NCBI GenBank assembly: GCA_027063105.1
Contig: JAMOSL010000189.1
Location: 1 to 25,619, forward strand
Length of the DNA: 25,619 nucleotides
Reading direction: 5' to 3'
From: Campylobacteraceae bacterium
GTDB lineage: Bacteria > Campylobacterota > Campylobacteria > Campylobacterales > Sulfurovaceae
In this document: in pieces, positions 15,520 to 24,736 of the stretch
Numbering within the stretch: position 1 is the stretch's first letter
Layout of the letters: every line of letters starts with the position of its first letter
Made by a program: the position numbers and the translations under genes
The notes under the pieces: generated by a model
What the model was told of the DNA's origin: nothing
What the model saw: only the letters and a program-made list of their open reading frames with translations
Database searches by the model: none

Positions 15520-16532
15520 TTTATTACCACCTTTTCTTTACAAATTCCTAGATTATCTTCAGCCTTTAACCCAGTATCTTCTCTGATACATATCTTAAAA
15601 CGAATGATTGAACCATCACCTTTAACCTTAAATTGTGTTACATTTTCTGCTAAAAGATTAAAATCTCCATTCTTATATGTCTCATTTTTCCATGGTTGAT
15701 AATTTGAATATAGCACTAAATCATAAGTTCCTGTTCTTGAATCAGTAGCATTAGGTGTAAATACTTTAGTTGTTCTATTAAGGATACCGGGGACAATAGC
15801 ATAAGCACTCCAAACTAATCTATATTGGTCAGTAACTATCTTTTTTTGATTTGAATCTGTATTCTTTGCAATACGAATTTCTTGATTAGTTCCTGATGCT
15901 TCAATAGATGTTACTCTTGAAATACATTGACTATTTACAAAACCCATACAAGAAGGATCATAAGATTTATAAGTGCTATAATCACTTCCACTAAATATTA
16001 TTGCACCATCAGCTAATAGTGTACTATTTTTGTTACCTACTTTCCCAAGATAACCTATAATTTGTGTGGCACTGTTTAAATTTGATGCTGGAGTATGAAC
16101 TCTAATTATTTGTGATGTTCCAATCTCCTCACTTCTATTAATATCATGAAAGCCACTCCACCCTGGATTATGAGTAGCAGAAAAACTATCATTATCATAT
16201 CCTATCCACTCTAAAATACCAAAACTCTTTTTTATAGTATCATTGGCAAATTTTAAAGATTGAATGCTATTAATATCATTTATACTTCGTGATGCAGGAT
16301 TACTAGTTGTTTTTCTTAAAATAATAGAATCTGTAATAGAATAAGTCAAACGATTTACAATCTGTGTACTAACTAATTCTGTAGAAATATTTGCTTTATA
16401 TACTCCCTTCTGCAAAATATATCCTTCATAAACTTTAACAATAATAGTTGAACTAATAGATGCTACAATTCCAAGAACTGTCATAACAAGAATCAGCTCT
16501 ATCATACTAAATCCACTACGAAATTTATTCAT
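15516..16532 (-). CDS. PilW/GspJ-like minor pseudopilin
   Basis: A 338-residue protein with a textbook class III prepilin signal: MNKFRSG then FSMIELILVMTVLGIVASISSTII, with Glu5 present and cleavage expected after Gly7. The long C-terminal globular domain resembles PilW or GspJ in size, but no specific fold is recognisable. Four cysteines in two pairs (about CMGFVNSQC and CIREDTGLKAEDNLGIC) could form disulfides. It overlaps the genes on both sides by four bases, so translation is coupled across the operon. It probably helps initiate assembly of a type IV pilus or type II secretion pseudopilus whose machinery genes lie elsewhere. Confidence 0.78.
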   Translation of the reverse strand: MNKFRSGFSMIELILVMTVLGIVASISSTIIVKVYEGYILQKGVYKANISTELVSTQIVNRLTYSITDSIILRKTTSNPASRSINDINSIQSLKFANDTIKKSFGILEWIGYDNDSFSATHNPGWSGFHDINRSEEIGTSQIIRVHTPASNLNSATQIIGYLGKVGNKNSTLLADGAIIFSGSDYSTYKSYDPSCMGFVNSQCISRVTSIEASGTNQEIRIAKNTDSNQKKIVTDQYRLVWSAYAIVPGILNRTTKVFTPNATDSRTGTYDLVLYSNYQPWKNETYKNGDFNLLAENVTQFKVKGDGSIIRFKICIREDTGLKAEDNLGICKEKVVIK

Positions 16533-17218
16533 GGTAAAACCTTTCTTTCTCTTTTATATCCACCAATATTACAAGAAAAAGCGAATAAAACTATATTTTT
16601 TTCTAATTCTTTAACTGTTGTATTAGAAGTTAAAGTAGTTCTAATATTCTTAATATTTGTTATTCTCTTAATATCAGCTGGTGCATTATAGTTATATATT
16701 ACTAGTTTAGAATTGTCCCAATTACCTGTATTTTCTTGATCAGTAATATACTTAACTTCTGTAGCTATTTCAATCTCTTGATCTATATTACCCCTTTTAC
16801 TTTTATCTGATGCTATATCTCCTGTAGTCAATTTAACAGGAATAGCATTTACATCATCTATATCATCATAATCGCCACTATCCTGACCTAAGGATGCTAC
16901 TGATGTCGCTGTTATAGGAACAATATCATATACTCTTGTTATTCCTCCATCTCTATCAGCTAGATTACTATCTCCATTAGTTAATAGAATTCTTTCATAA
17001 TCAGACTTAATAGTATTACTCTCATCCCATTGTCTTGCAAATATAAGACTAATATCAGATGATGCTGTAGCAATAGCCTCTTGCTGTAAAGCAGTATATC
17101 CACTTTTTGCAGACATTCCTAAAAGATTTGGGATACTCATCATAGCAAAACCCATTATTACAATAGCAAATATAAGTTCAATCATTGCGATAGCTTTTCG
17201 TTCTTTATAAGTAATCAT
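16529..17218 (-). CDS. PilV/GspI-like minor pseudopilin
   Basis: A 229-residue prepilin-like protein. The leader MITYKERKA is followed by IAMIELIFAIVIMGFAMMSIPNLLG, so cleavage would follow Ala9 rather than Gly, which prepilin peptidases tolerate. Glu5 is retained. The helix with MSIP and the following AMS/TALQQEAIATA segment fit PilV/GspI-type minor pilins. Its stop overlaps the PilW-like start by four bases, and it begins 15 bases after the 1,321-residue protein gene. Cys near the C-terminus is single. Confidence 0.75.
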   Translation of the reverse strand: MITYKERKAIAMIELIFAIVIMGFAMMSIPNLLGMSAKSGYTALQQEAIATASSDISLIFARQWDESNTIKSDYERILLTNGDSNLADRDGGITRVYDIVPITATSVASLGQDSGDYDDIDDVNAIPVKLTTGDIASDKSKRGNIDQEIEIATEVKYITDQENTGNWDNSKLVIYNYNAPADIKRITNIKNIRTTLTSNTTVKELEKNIVLFAFSCNIGGYKRERKVLP

Positions 17219-17233
17219 AATTTATTCCTTTCC

Positions 17234-20200
17234 TTACCAATTCATTCGTTGGTTTTTAGGTGTTGTTGATTCTCTATTTATCACATTACCCTCTTCCCCA
17301 ACTCCAGCCCAATCTGAATTATCAATAAATCTAACTTTATAAAAAGGGTCTGGTTTCTCATCTTCACTAGCTTCATTATATAATAACCAACTATCTGTTT
17401 TGTGTAAATAATTAGCTGTTTCTAATTCAAATAATACTGTCATAGGAAGGGTTGGATTAGTACCTCTACTGACAGTAATTCCATTCTGTACACCATCGCT
17501 ATTAATATCAATATCCTTAGGGTTAATAGTTGGTACGCCTGAACCCTCTACTATCCCATAATTTTTAATTTTTAAACTATTGTTTTGAATATGACGCTTA
17601 AGAACTAATGAGCCATCACTATAAGGTGAATTTAAAGAATCATGATTTAATGCTCTATACCATCTTAGTTCATCGGTTACAGAGTTATTTAAATCTATAA
17701 CATTTAAATAATTACAACCTTCCTTATCAACCGTTGGATCACAATATATAGATATTGATATTGGGGTATTAACATTGTTACTTGTTATATCTTCATAAAA
17801 TAATTTATTAGGTTTTGCTTTTGCATAGAAAAAAGTAGCACTTCCTCCTGTTATGTTACCTTCACCAGTAATAATCATACTTGATGAATATTCTGAACTA
17901 ACATCTACTGAAATATCAAAATCATTTAATAAAGTATCTGTACCATTTATATCAAATGGATTAACTAACTGATTATTAAATCTTTTATAATTAAAAGCTA
18001 TTTTTTTATCAGCTGCTACAATAATAGAATTTCCTTTATCAAATCCTAATAAGGTCTCATTTGGGATATCCAATTTTATTAAATTATTGCCATGTGGATG
18101 AGCTTTCTTTATATTTAAGACTACACTAACAGGAGCTTCATACCAATTTGTATCTTTACTAAAATTTGAAGTAGTAACTCCACCTTTATTTTTTGCACTT
18201 ATAGTTAATCCAATATTTGCAGACATATTAAGATCATTAGATAAATATGTAAAATCTCCACTCTTATGATTTTGTACAGATGTTGTAGAGATTTCAAAAT
18301 GGTCTGGAATAAATGTAATTGTTTTCTTTTCTTCAGTACATATCCAAGAACTAAATGGTTTTCTTATAGGATTTTGTGCTTGAATACTATTCATTTCATT
18401 TATAGTCATACATTCTTCTGGACTATCGTCTCCATATAAATTATCTCTATTTGACCAAGTTTTATCAATAATTCCAAACTCAACTTTTCCAACATTATCA
18501 AAAACTAAAGGTAATACATCATTTTTTCCTGAACCATCTTTATTTAAAGAACTAATACCCTCTGCAATAAAAGCTTGACTTGTAGATAAAGTCTTGACAG
18601 TACCATGTAACTTTTTATCAACATCATTATTATTGTTCTTTAATTCAATATCAAACTCTATCGTACTAAGACCTACATTATAATTTTTAGTTTTAGCTTT
18701 AGTTCCAGAGAAAGCAGTTAGTGTTATATTGTGTTCATTCCCTGATTTAATCATATTAGGATTTAACCCTAAAGTAGATTTAAAGTGTGTTGGACGAACA
18801 CTGAAATGGTCACCTTTATGAAGAGTAAGATGTAATCCGACATTATTATAATCTGCTCCACTTCTCGGAGCTCCTCTTGATATCCATTCTGCAATTGTCT
18901 CTTCTGAAATTTCTTCTCTACCTAAACATTTATCATAAGCATGTCCGACAATATATCCCCTAGTAGAGTTATAGTCAGAACAATATTTTATCTCTAACCA
19001 CATATCTTTTTGTGCTTCGTTTACAGTAAATGGTTTATTGTCAAGAATTTCCTGTACAGATACATTCCAATCTCCTTGATAACCACCTTCATTATTTATA
19101 TTTGAACCGTAAACAAGAGCTTGACCATCTTCATTCATATATTTTAATGCCCACTTAACACTCATACCTTCTCTCTTCATAGTTCCACTAAAGTCAGGTT
19201 TAAGGCTCATAATATCAAGTTTAAACTCTTTATCTACCAGTTTTGTAGATATTATCTCCTCATTGAAGTTACGCCATATATCTTTTGTTCCAAAAATACC
19301 TTTAGCTGGAGCTGTTTCAGGTATAAATTTAGCACATCTACCTTTTACTCTAATCCAAGATAGTTCATGATTGTTACACCCAATACCAGTAGAACCAGAA
19401 ATTGCATATCTAACTTTATCAGGAGTTGGCCCTTGTGTATATTTATCACTTTTAGCATCAAATTCACTTATTAATGTTTGATAACGATAATTTTTTGATG
19501 CCTCAGAATATTCTGGATGTCCTCCTGAACTTCTTAACAAACTAATATATAAATGAGCGGGATCTCTTGAATCTACTTTCATCTTATATCTTCCAGAATA
19601 ATACCCACCAGCTGGTTTACTAAGAAATCTATTTTCTGCTATATATGGTTGCGGCCTACCATTATAATCTAATTCATAATTAGTATCACCATTATAAGAT
19701 GGAGCAACTTTAACACCTTCTAGAAAATTATATCCATTTATTCCATCTCCATCTCCTCTAATTACGGCTGTATTACTATGTTTATAAATTTGCGTAAATG
19801 GTCCAACATCTTCACATGATTGTGTAGCACTTGCATTAAATCCTCCTTTTCTACCTTCATTACAATTACCATAATTACCATATTCATCAAGCCCTAAACC
19901 TAACCATCCACCCTGAAATCCATTTTGATCAGGTATATTGTTGTTCGTAAGATCACGGAATTGAGCATATCCCAAAGAACCGCCAAATGCTCCTGGAGTA
20001 GGTGTACTTCCTACTGTTGAATCAAATAAAATATTTGATATACCATCAGCACCAAAATACATACGGTTTTGCCCATAATTATTATCACCACAACCACCAT
20101 AAGCATAATAATCAAACTCAATAATAATTAAATTTTCGGCTGATGGAAATAATACATCTTTTGTAATTGCTGTAGATAAATTGTGCTGATTATTTGTAAT

Positions 20201-21199
20201 TCTCAATCTATAATCTGAACCAACTGATACAATACCTGGAGTAAATCCACCAGATGCTTTTAAAACTCTCCAATTTTCATCTAATCCATTACTAAAATCA
20301 TCATCAAAACAAGATACAACATCTTCTTGTGCTGAAATGACTATTTTTGTCTCTTTTATATCTCCTAAAATTACACTACTAGGATATGGATTAATTAATG
20401 TAACCCAAAACCACTCTCTCAATTCTATAGGTGCATCATTATAAACAGCTATATCCAATGGAAGCGTAGTCTCTCCAGCCGGTATTGTTACAGTTCTTCC
20501 AGTAACTTCTGGATAATCTCCATTTAAAACCATTGCAGTATCATCAGTAGTATAATATGTAACTTTAACAACATGGTCAGTTGGACGATTTAAAATAATT
20601 GATGGATGAAGATATTTTTCATGAATAGGACCATCAAGATCTTCTGAAATCTCATAACCATCTAATTTAAATTCTATACTTAATTGACATGATGGAATTT
20701 TTCCTGCATAATCCACACCATTTTTATTATAAGATGCAAATAAATTTTCTCCTGTAAACATAGCTATAGATATATTAGATTTTGAATATATTTCTTTAAT
20801 AGCAGATGGATTAAAATCTCCTATATTAAAATATACATTCTGGTCAAATGATTCTCCATCTGACAAATGAAATGAACTCTTCTCTTCACAACTCGTTCCA
20901 TTTTTACTAACTCCATTAATTCCACAATCAAATCCTGAACTAAAATTTTTACCTGACTTATCTAATAATATTTGTGTATTAGTAAGTTTTAATGTTGATA
21001 AACTTCGTATTGGTATAGTTTGTTTACAACCTACACCACCCTTAAATCCATCACCCATATCAGAACAAGAAGAACCTTCATAAACTGGATCTTCATAACA
21101 AATATCATATGCATTAGTTTCTACTGCATTAGCTTGTTTTACCAAAATAAATAATGATATGGAAAAAAGAAATATAATCTTTTTCTTTATAAATTTCAT
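17234..21199 (-). CDS. giant secreted Calx-beta and lectin-like protein of the pilin cluster
   Basis: A 1,321-residue exported protein: signal peptide MKFIKKKIIFLFSISLFILVKQANA, then a cysteine-rich N-terminal part. A Calx-beta-like domain (about 195-290) includes VTIPAGETTLPLDIAVYNDAPIELREWFWVTL. A domain beginning at about 298 (CFDDDFSNGLDENWRV, IEFDYYAYGG, GAFGGSLGYAQFRD, GWLGLGLDEYGNYGN) resembles bacterial L-type lectin-like domains. These occur in large proteins of MSHA/type IV pilus operons such as MshQ. The second half is beta-rich and unrecognised. It ends in a WLLYNEASEDEKPDPFYKVRF block. AGGAG precedes the start. It leads the operon of three minor pseudopilins, so it is probably a pilus-tip or surface adhesin, possibly glycan-binding. 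No PilY1 beta-propeller motif was seen. Confidence 0.75.
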   Translation of the reverse strand: MKFIKKKIIFLFSISLFILVKQANAVETNAYDICYEDPVYEGSSCSDMGDGFKGGVGCKQTIPIRSLSTLKLTNTQILLDKSGKNFSSGFDCGINGVSKNGTSCEEKSSFHLSDGESFDQNVYFNIGDFNPSAIKEIYSKSNISIAMFTGENLFASYNKNGVDYAGKIPSCQLSIEFKLDGYEISEDLDGPIHEKYLHPSIILNRPTDHVVKVTYYTTDDTAMVLNGDYPEVTGRTVTIPAGETTLPLDIAVYNDAPIELREWFWVTLINPYPSSVILGDIKETKIVISAQEDVVSCFDDDFSNGLDENWRVLKASGGFTPGIVSVGSDYRLRITNNQHNLSTAITKDVLFPSAENLIIIEFDYYAYGGCGDNNYGQNRMYFGADGISNILFDSTVGSTPTPGAFGGSLGYAQFRDLTNNNIPDQNGFQGGWLGLGLDEYGNYGNCNEGRKGGFNASATQSCEDVGPFTQIYKHSNTAVIRGDGDGINGYNFLEGVKVAPSYNGDTNYELDYNGRPQPYIAENRFLSKPAGGYYSGRYKMKVDSRDPAHLYISLLRSSGGHPEYSEASKNYRYQTLISEFDAKSDKYTQGPTPDKVRYAISGSTGIGCNNHELSWIRVKGRCAKFIPETAPAKGIFGTKDIWRNFNEEIISTKLVDKEFKLDIMSLKPDFSGTMKREGMSVKWALKYMNEDGQALVYGSNINNEGGYQGDWNVSVQEILDNKPFTVNEAQKDMWLEIKYCSDYNSTRGYIVGHAYDKCLGREEISEETIAEWISRGAPRSGADYNNVGLHLTLHKGDHFSVRPTHFKSTLGLNPNMIKSGNEHNITLTAFSGTKAKTKNYNVGLSTIEFDIELKNNNNDVDKKLHGTVKTLSTSQAFIAEGISSLNKDGSGKNDVLPLVFDNVGKVEFGIIDKTWSNRDNLYGDDSPEECMTINEMNSIQAQNPIRKPFSSWICTEEKKTITFIPDHFEISTTSVQNHKSGDFTYLSNDLNMSANIGLTISAKNKGGVTTSNFSKDTNWYEAPVSVVLNIKKAHPHGNNLIKLDIPNETLLGFDKGNSIIVAADKKIAFNYKRFNNQLVNPFDINGTDTLLNDFDISVDVSSEYSSSMIITGEGNITGGSATFFYAKAKPNKLFYEDITSNNVNTPISISIYCDPTVDKEGCNYLNVIDLNNSVTDELRWYRALNHDSLNSPYSDGSLVLKRHIQNNSLKIKNYGIVEGSGVPTINPKDIDINSDGVQNGITVSRGTNPTLPMTVLFELETANYLHKTDSWLLYNEASEDEKPDPFYKVRFIDNSDWAGVGEEGNVINRESTTPKNQRMNW

Positions 21200-21344
21200 A
21201 TTACAACTCCTGTATAATTTATATAAGTATTAATTGATTTAATACAAAACACTATCTCCTTGTGTACTTTAACACATCTTACTAGTATAATCTTATTTAT
21301 ATTTATAATATCTTAAATAATATTTTAAATTTGGAACTTTTTTA

Positions 21345-21377
21345 TGTTATAATTAAAATTATTGAATAAGTAGGAGG
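21345..21377 (+). promoter_or_regulatory. extended -10 promoter and strong ribosome binding site of the divergent prepilin gene
   Basis: TGTTATAAT (21345-21353) is a perfect extended -10 box, with T-rich sequence upstream instead of a -35 hexamer. AGGAGG (21372-21377) lies five bases before the ATG at 21383. The 183-base gap also holds the AGGAG of the large minus-strand gene (about 21205-21210). Confidence 0.6.
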
Positions 21378-21382
21378 AGATA

Positions 21383-22024
21383 ATGGAGAATAAAAGATTA
21401 GCATTCAGCATGATTGAGTTGATTATGGTAATTGTCGTAATGGGAATATTATCAGCTGTAGCTATGCCACAATTAAATAGTGATACACGAGTAGGTGCAA
21501 GAGATAATATATACTCTGCACTTCAATTTACAAGACATTTAGCGCTAATAGATAATAGGACTAATCCAGAGAATACTAAATGGCAAATGGAGTTATGGAC
21601 AATTGCATTTGCATCAGATTCAGATTCAGATGGTGGATATAACTATAGTATAGGTTCAAATCAAAACCATAATAATGCATTTAGTCAAAATGAGTGTGCT
21701 ATAGATCCTGCCAATGGACAATATTTTTATGCTCAAAATGGGAGCAAAAATATAGGAATCAATCAAAGCCCCAATGTTTTTTTAGGTATTAATTTTGGAG
21801 TGAAAGAAGTTAAATTTACAAATGGTTGTACTGGAGCAAAACATATAGCATTTGATAATTTAGGTAGACCTTTTGTTGGAAGTACTTTTTCAGTTCAACC
21901 TTTATATAGTAAAGTTATGATAAAAGATTGTACGATAACTGTAAAATTTAAAGATACAGATTTGGAAAATTTAGAATTTTCGATTAAAAAAGAGACAGGT
22001 TTTATCGAAATAGTAAAAGGGTAA
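21383..22024 (+). CDS. FimT/GspH-like prepilin
   Basis: A 213-residue prepilin: leader MENKRLA, then FSMIELIMVIVVMGILSAVAMPQLN, with Glu5 present and cleavage after Ala7. The region just after the helix (DNIYSALQFTRHLALIDNR) matches FimT/GspH minor pseudopilins, in which a helix carrying ARxxAxxxxxx is followed by a beta-sandwich. Two cysteines, ECAI and GCTG, and a third in DCTI, lie in the globular part. It has the strongest ribosome binding site in the window and its own extended -10 promoter. It is divergent from the large Calx-beta/lectin gene and its pseudopilins, and nine bases upstream of dut. Confidence 0.78.
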   Translation: MENKRLAFSMIELIMVIVVMGILSAVAMPQLNSDTRVGARDNIYSALQFTRHLALIDNRTNPENTKWQMELWTIAFASDSDSDGGYNYSIGSNQNHNNAFSQNECAIDPANGQYFYAQNGSKNIGINQSPNVFLGINFGVKEVKFTNGCTGAKHIAFDNLGRPFVGSTFSVQPLYSKVMIKDCTITVKFKDTDLENLEFSIKKETGFIEIVKG

Positions 22025-22033
22025 ACAAAGATA

Positions 22034-22714
22034 ATGAATAAAATAACTCAAATGTTGAATTTACAACAAGAATTGAATGATGCTACTAATGGTAGTGATT
22101 GGGAAAATGGAATTACTAAAAATGGTAAGCTTATAAATTGGAAAAGGTGTGCATATTTAGAATGTGCTGAGCTTATAGAATCTTATCCATGGAAACATTG
22201 GAAAAATATAGATTCTTTGCCTGATTATAATAATATTAAAATAGAAGTAGTTGATATTTGGCATTTTATTATGAGTCAAGCTTTAACAGAGTATAAATTA
22301 AATGATTTAGGTGATATTAATACTTTGACAATAAATATAGAAACTATTAAAAACTTTTATAAATTTAAAAAAAATATTACAAAAACCACTAAAAATTATT
22401 ATGAACAAATTGAAGTTGTTGAAAATTTAATAGCAAGACTCTTTGATAATAGTAAAATAGAACTATTAATAGAGGCATTTATAAATGTAGCTATTCAATC
22501 AGAATTAAATCTTGATACTCTATATAATTTATATGTTGGAAAGAATATTCTTAATAAATTTAGACAAGATAATGGATATAAAGATGGAAGTTATATTAAA
22601 ATATGGGATAATAAAGAAGATAATGTAGTCATGCAGAATATATTAGATAGTGAGCATGATATTACACCCACTAAATTATATAATAGATTAAAAGAATTCT
22701 ATCCTAAAAGCTAA
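22034..22714 (+). CDS. dut: dUTPase, dimeric (MazG-like) type
   Basis: Hydrolyses dUTP to dUMP and pyrophosphate, keeping uracil out of DNA and supplying thymidylate synthesis. It belongs to the all-alpha dimeric dUTPase family found in Campylobacter, not the trimeric one. Metal-binding motifs are ECAELIES (near residues 42-49) and EVVDIWHF (near 75-82). The C-terminal signature is KFRQDNGYKDGSYIKIWDNKEDN. The length of 226 is typical. The upstream ribosome binding site is weak (AAAGATA), and the gene follows the prepilin gene by nine bases, so it probably depends on that transcript. Its stop overlaps the stop of the convergent lipoprotein gene in the tetranucleotide CTAA. Confidence 0.92.
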   Translation: MNKITQMLNLQQELNDATNGSDWENGITKNGKLINWKRCAYLECAELIESYPWKHWKNIDSLPDYNNIKIEVVDIWHFIMSQALTEYKLNDLGDINTLTINIETIKNFYKFKKNITKTTKNYYEQIEVVENLIARLFDNSKIELLIEAFINVAIQSELNLDTLYNLYVGKNILNKFRQDNGYKDGSYIKIWDNKEDNVVMQNILDSEHDITPTKLYNRLKEFYPKS

Positions 22715-23358
22715 AATCTTTTATTTATGTCCTGATTTACAATCTCATTGTTATTTAGATATATCTCTGTGGCAATGCGAATCTTTTTTGGAGCATCATA
22801 TCCACACTCAATTCCACAAATAACACTTCCTGTTATATAATATCCACCAGATGGAACTCCATAAAATACAAATCTACCGTGATTATTTGATGATGTAAAT
22901 TTAACATAATTAAATAATCTAGCATCTGCTTTACTCATCTTCTTCCCACTTTTATAACTCTCTTTATACCACTGCTTAGAATAACTTGTAATTGGATTTA
23001 AGAATAATTTACTATTTTTACCATAAATTTTATTTCCATATTCATTTTCAAGATAAATATATCCATTAATCGTTCCTTTCCCAACTTTTGCTAACTTATT
23101 GTATTCTGCTATTGGAAATTCAATTCTATCTACAGCATCTACTGTAATAATAATTTCTTTATTTGTTGTATTTTTATTTAAGTCTGATACATCTATTATT
23201 TGCTTCTCCTCTATATTTGTCTTTTTTGCCCATAGAGTACCACTATCTTTTGATACTTTTTTAAACTGAGCATCTGGAACTTTGGGTTCACCAACACAAC
23301 CAGTTAAGTATAATATAGATAATATTATCAATATAAATATTATAAGTTTTTTTAACAT
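22711..23358 (-). CDS. lipoprotein with a carboxypeptidase-regulatory-like fold
   Basis: A 215-residue lipoprotein: signal MLKKLIIFILIILSILYLTGC with lipobox LTGC. The second half has a pattern of a transthyretin-like beta-sandwich, GTINGYIYLENEYGN ... GRFVFYGVPSGGYYITG, as in carboxypeptidase regulatory-like domains. It then has CGIECGYDAPKKI. No enzyme motif is seen. AAAAGGAAAA precedes the start. It sits 16 bases downstream of mnmE and is the last gene of the yidC-jag-mnmE transcript. A conserved-looking Campylobacterota hypothetical; function unknown. Confidence 0.75.
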   Translation of the reverse strand: MLKKLIIFILIILSILYLTGCVGEPKVPDAQFKKVSKDSGTLWAKKTNIEEKQIIDVSDLNKNTTNKEIIITVDAVDRIEFPIAEYNKLAKVGKGTINGYIYLENEYGNKIYGKNSKLFLNPITSYSKQWYKESYKSGKKMSKADARLFNYVKFTSSNNHGRFVFYGVPSGGYYITGSVICGIECGYDAPKKIRIATEIYLNNNEIVNQDINKRF

Positions 23359-23374
23359 TTTTTTCCTTTTTTAA

Positions 23375-24736
23375 TTATTTTCCCAAGCAAAATTCACCAA
23401 ACATTTTATCCAAAATTTCTTCACTATTATAAGGTTTTGATATTGAACTAATTGCTACAAGTGAATCATTTAAATGATATGAGAAAAACTCTAATTCACC
23501 ATTTTGTAGTGGCTCTTTAGCTTTAATTATTGAATCTCTTGCTACAGTAACTGCTTCTATTTGTCTAGTAGAAATAAGCATAATATCATCAATATCTCCT
23601 ATAGAATTTAGTAAATTGGTAAGTTTATCTGTTACAATATTTACATCTTTCTTAGTACTAATGAATAATGGATTATATTTTTTTAATGAATTAATATCTA
23701 ATATATTATCTAAATCACTCTTATTTATAACTACGATAATATGTTTATCTTCTGTATTTTCTAATAATGACAATATCTTCTCATCTTCATTATCAAATTC
23801 TCTACTACCATCAAATATAGAGATAATAATATCTGCTTCATCAATACTACTAATAGACCGTTCAATACCTATCTTTTCTATTTTATCTTGTGCTTTTCTA
23901 ATACCTGCTGTATCTATCAATCTAATAATATGTGAATCTATTCTAATTTGCTCTTCTATTGTATCTCGGGTAGTTCCTGCGATATCACTTACAATAGCTC
24001 TATCATAACTTAAAAGAGAATTTAATAATGAACTCTTTCCAACATTTGGTTTTCCAATAATTGCAACTTTGAAACCATCAATCAAACCTCTTCGTCTAAG
24101 GCTTGTTTGAACTATATTATTCAATTTTATATCTAAATTATTTAATTGATTTGTTAGCGATTCCAAAATATCATCAGGAATATCCTCTTCCGCATAATCT
24201 ATCATAACTTCAGAGTATGCTAAAGATTTTAGTAGAGAATCTCTTGTTTTATCTACAAAAATTTTAAGTTCACCTCTCATCTGTCTAGCTAAAATTTTTC
24301 CTGCACTTACACTTTTTGCTTCAATTAGTTTTGCTGTTGCTTCTGCTTTTGTTAAATCTATCTTTCCGTTAATAAATGCTCTTTTAGAAAATTCTCCAGC
24401 AGTAGCTAATCTTGCACCTAATTCTACAGTCCTATCTAAAACCATCTGGGCAACTATTAATCCACCGTGACATTGAAATTCAACAATATCTTCGCCTGTA
24501 AAACTTTTTGGAGATACAAAATATATAATAATAGCTTGGTCTATAAGTTCATCGGAAGAATCATAAAGAGAATTTAGTGTTGCGTGACGGGGAATTATAT
24601 TATTTAATTTAGATATTTTTTTTGCTATTGAATATGATTTATCACCACTAACTCTAATTACAGAGAGAGATGATACACCATGGGCTGTAGAAATTGCAGA
24701 TATTGTATCAGCCATCTTTTCTACTGTTAAATTCAT
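23375..24736 (-). CDS. mnmE: tRNA-modifying GTPase MnmE
   Basis: With MnmG, installs the 5-carboxymethylaminomethyl group on U34 of tRNA. The N-terminal tetrahydrofolate-binding domain includes GEDIVEFQCHGG. The G domain has G1 GKPNVGKS (228-235), the Ras-like DIAGTTRDT and DTAGI (275-279), and NKSD. The catalytic C-terminal motif is CLGK (450-453), a variant of the usual C-I/L/V-GK. The ATG at 24736 gives 453 residues. The internal ATG at 24715 (MADTISAISTAHG) matches the family's normal start and would shorten the overlap with jag from 29 to 8 bases, so it is a real alternative. Neither has a strong ribosome binding site, which fits coupling to jag. Confidence 0.95.
   Translation of the reverse strand: MNLTVEKMADTISAISTAHGVSSLSVIRVSGDKSYSIAKKISKLNNIIPRHATLNSLYDSSDELIDQAIIIYFVSPKSFTGEDIVEFQCHGGLIVAQMVLDRTVELGARLATAGEFSKRAFINGKIDLTKAEATAKLIEAKSVSAGKILARQMRGELKIFVDKTRDSLLKSLAYSEVMIDYAEEDIPDDILESLTNQLNNLDIKLNNIVQTSLRRRGLIDGFKVAIIGKPNVGKSSLLNSLLSYDRAIVSDIAGTTRDTIEEQIRIDSHIIRLIDTAGIRKAQDKIEKIGIERSISSIDEADIIISIFDGSREFDNEDEKILSLLENTEDKHIIVVINKSDLDNILDINSLKKYNPLFISTKKDVNIVTDKLTNLLNSIGDIDDIMLISTRQIEAVTVARDSIIKAKEPLQNGELEFFSYHLNDSLVAISSISKPYNSEEILDKMFGEFCLGK

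Noticed and set aside
22711..22714. CTAA shared by the stop codons of dut and the convergent lipoprotein gene
   Set aside because: Compact convergent ends are common in small genomes and need no special explanation.
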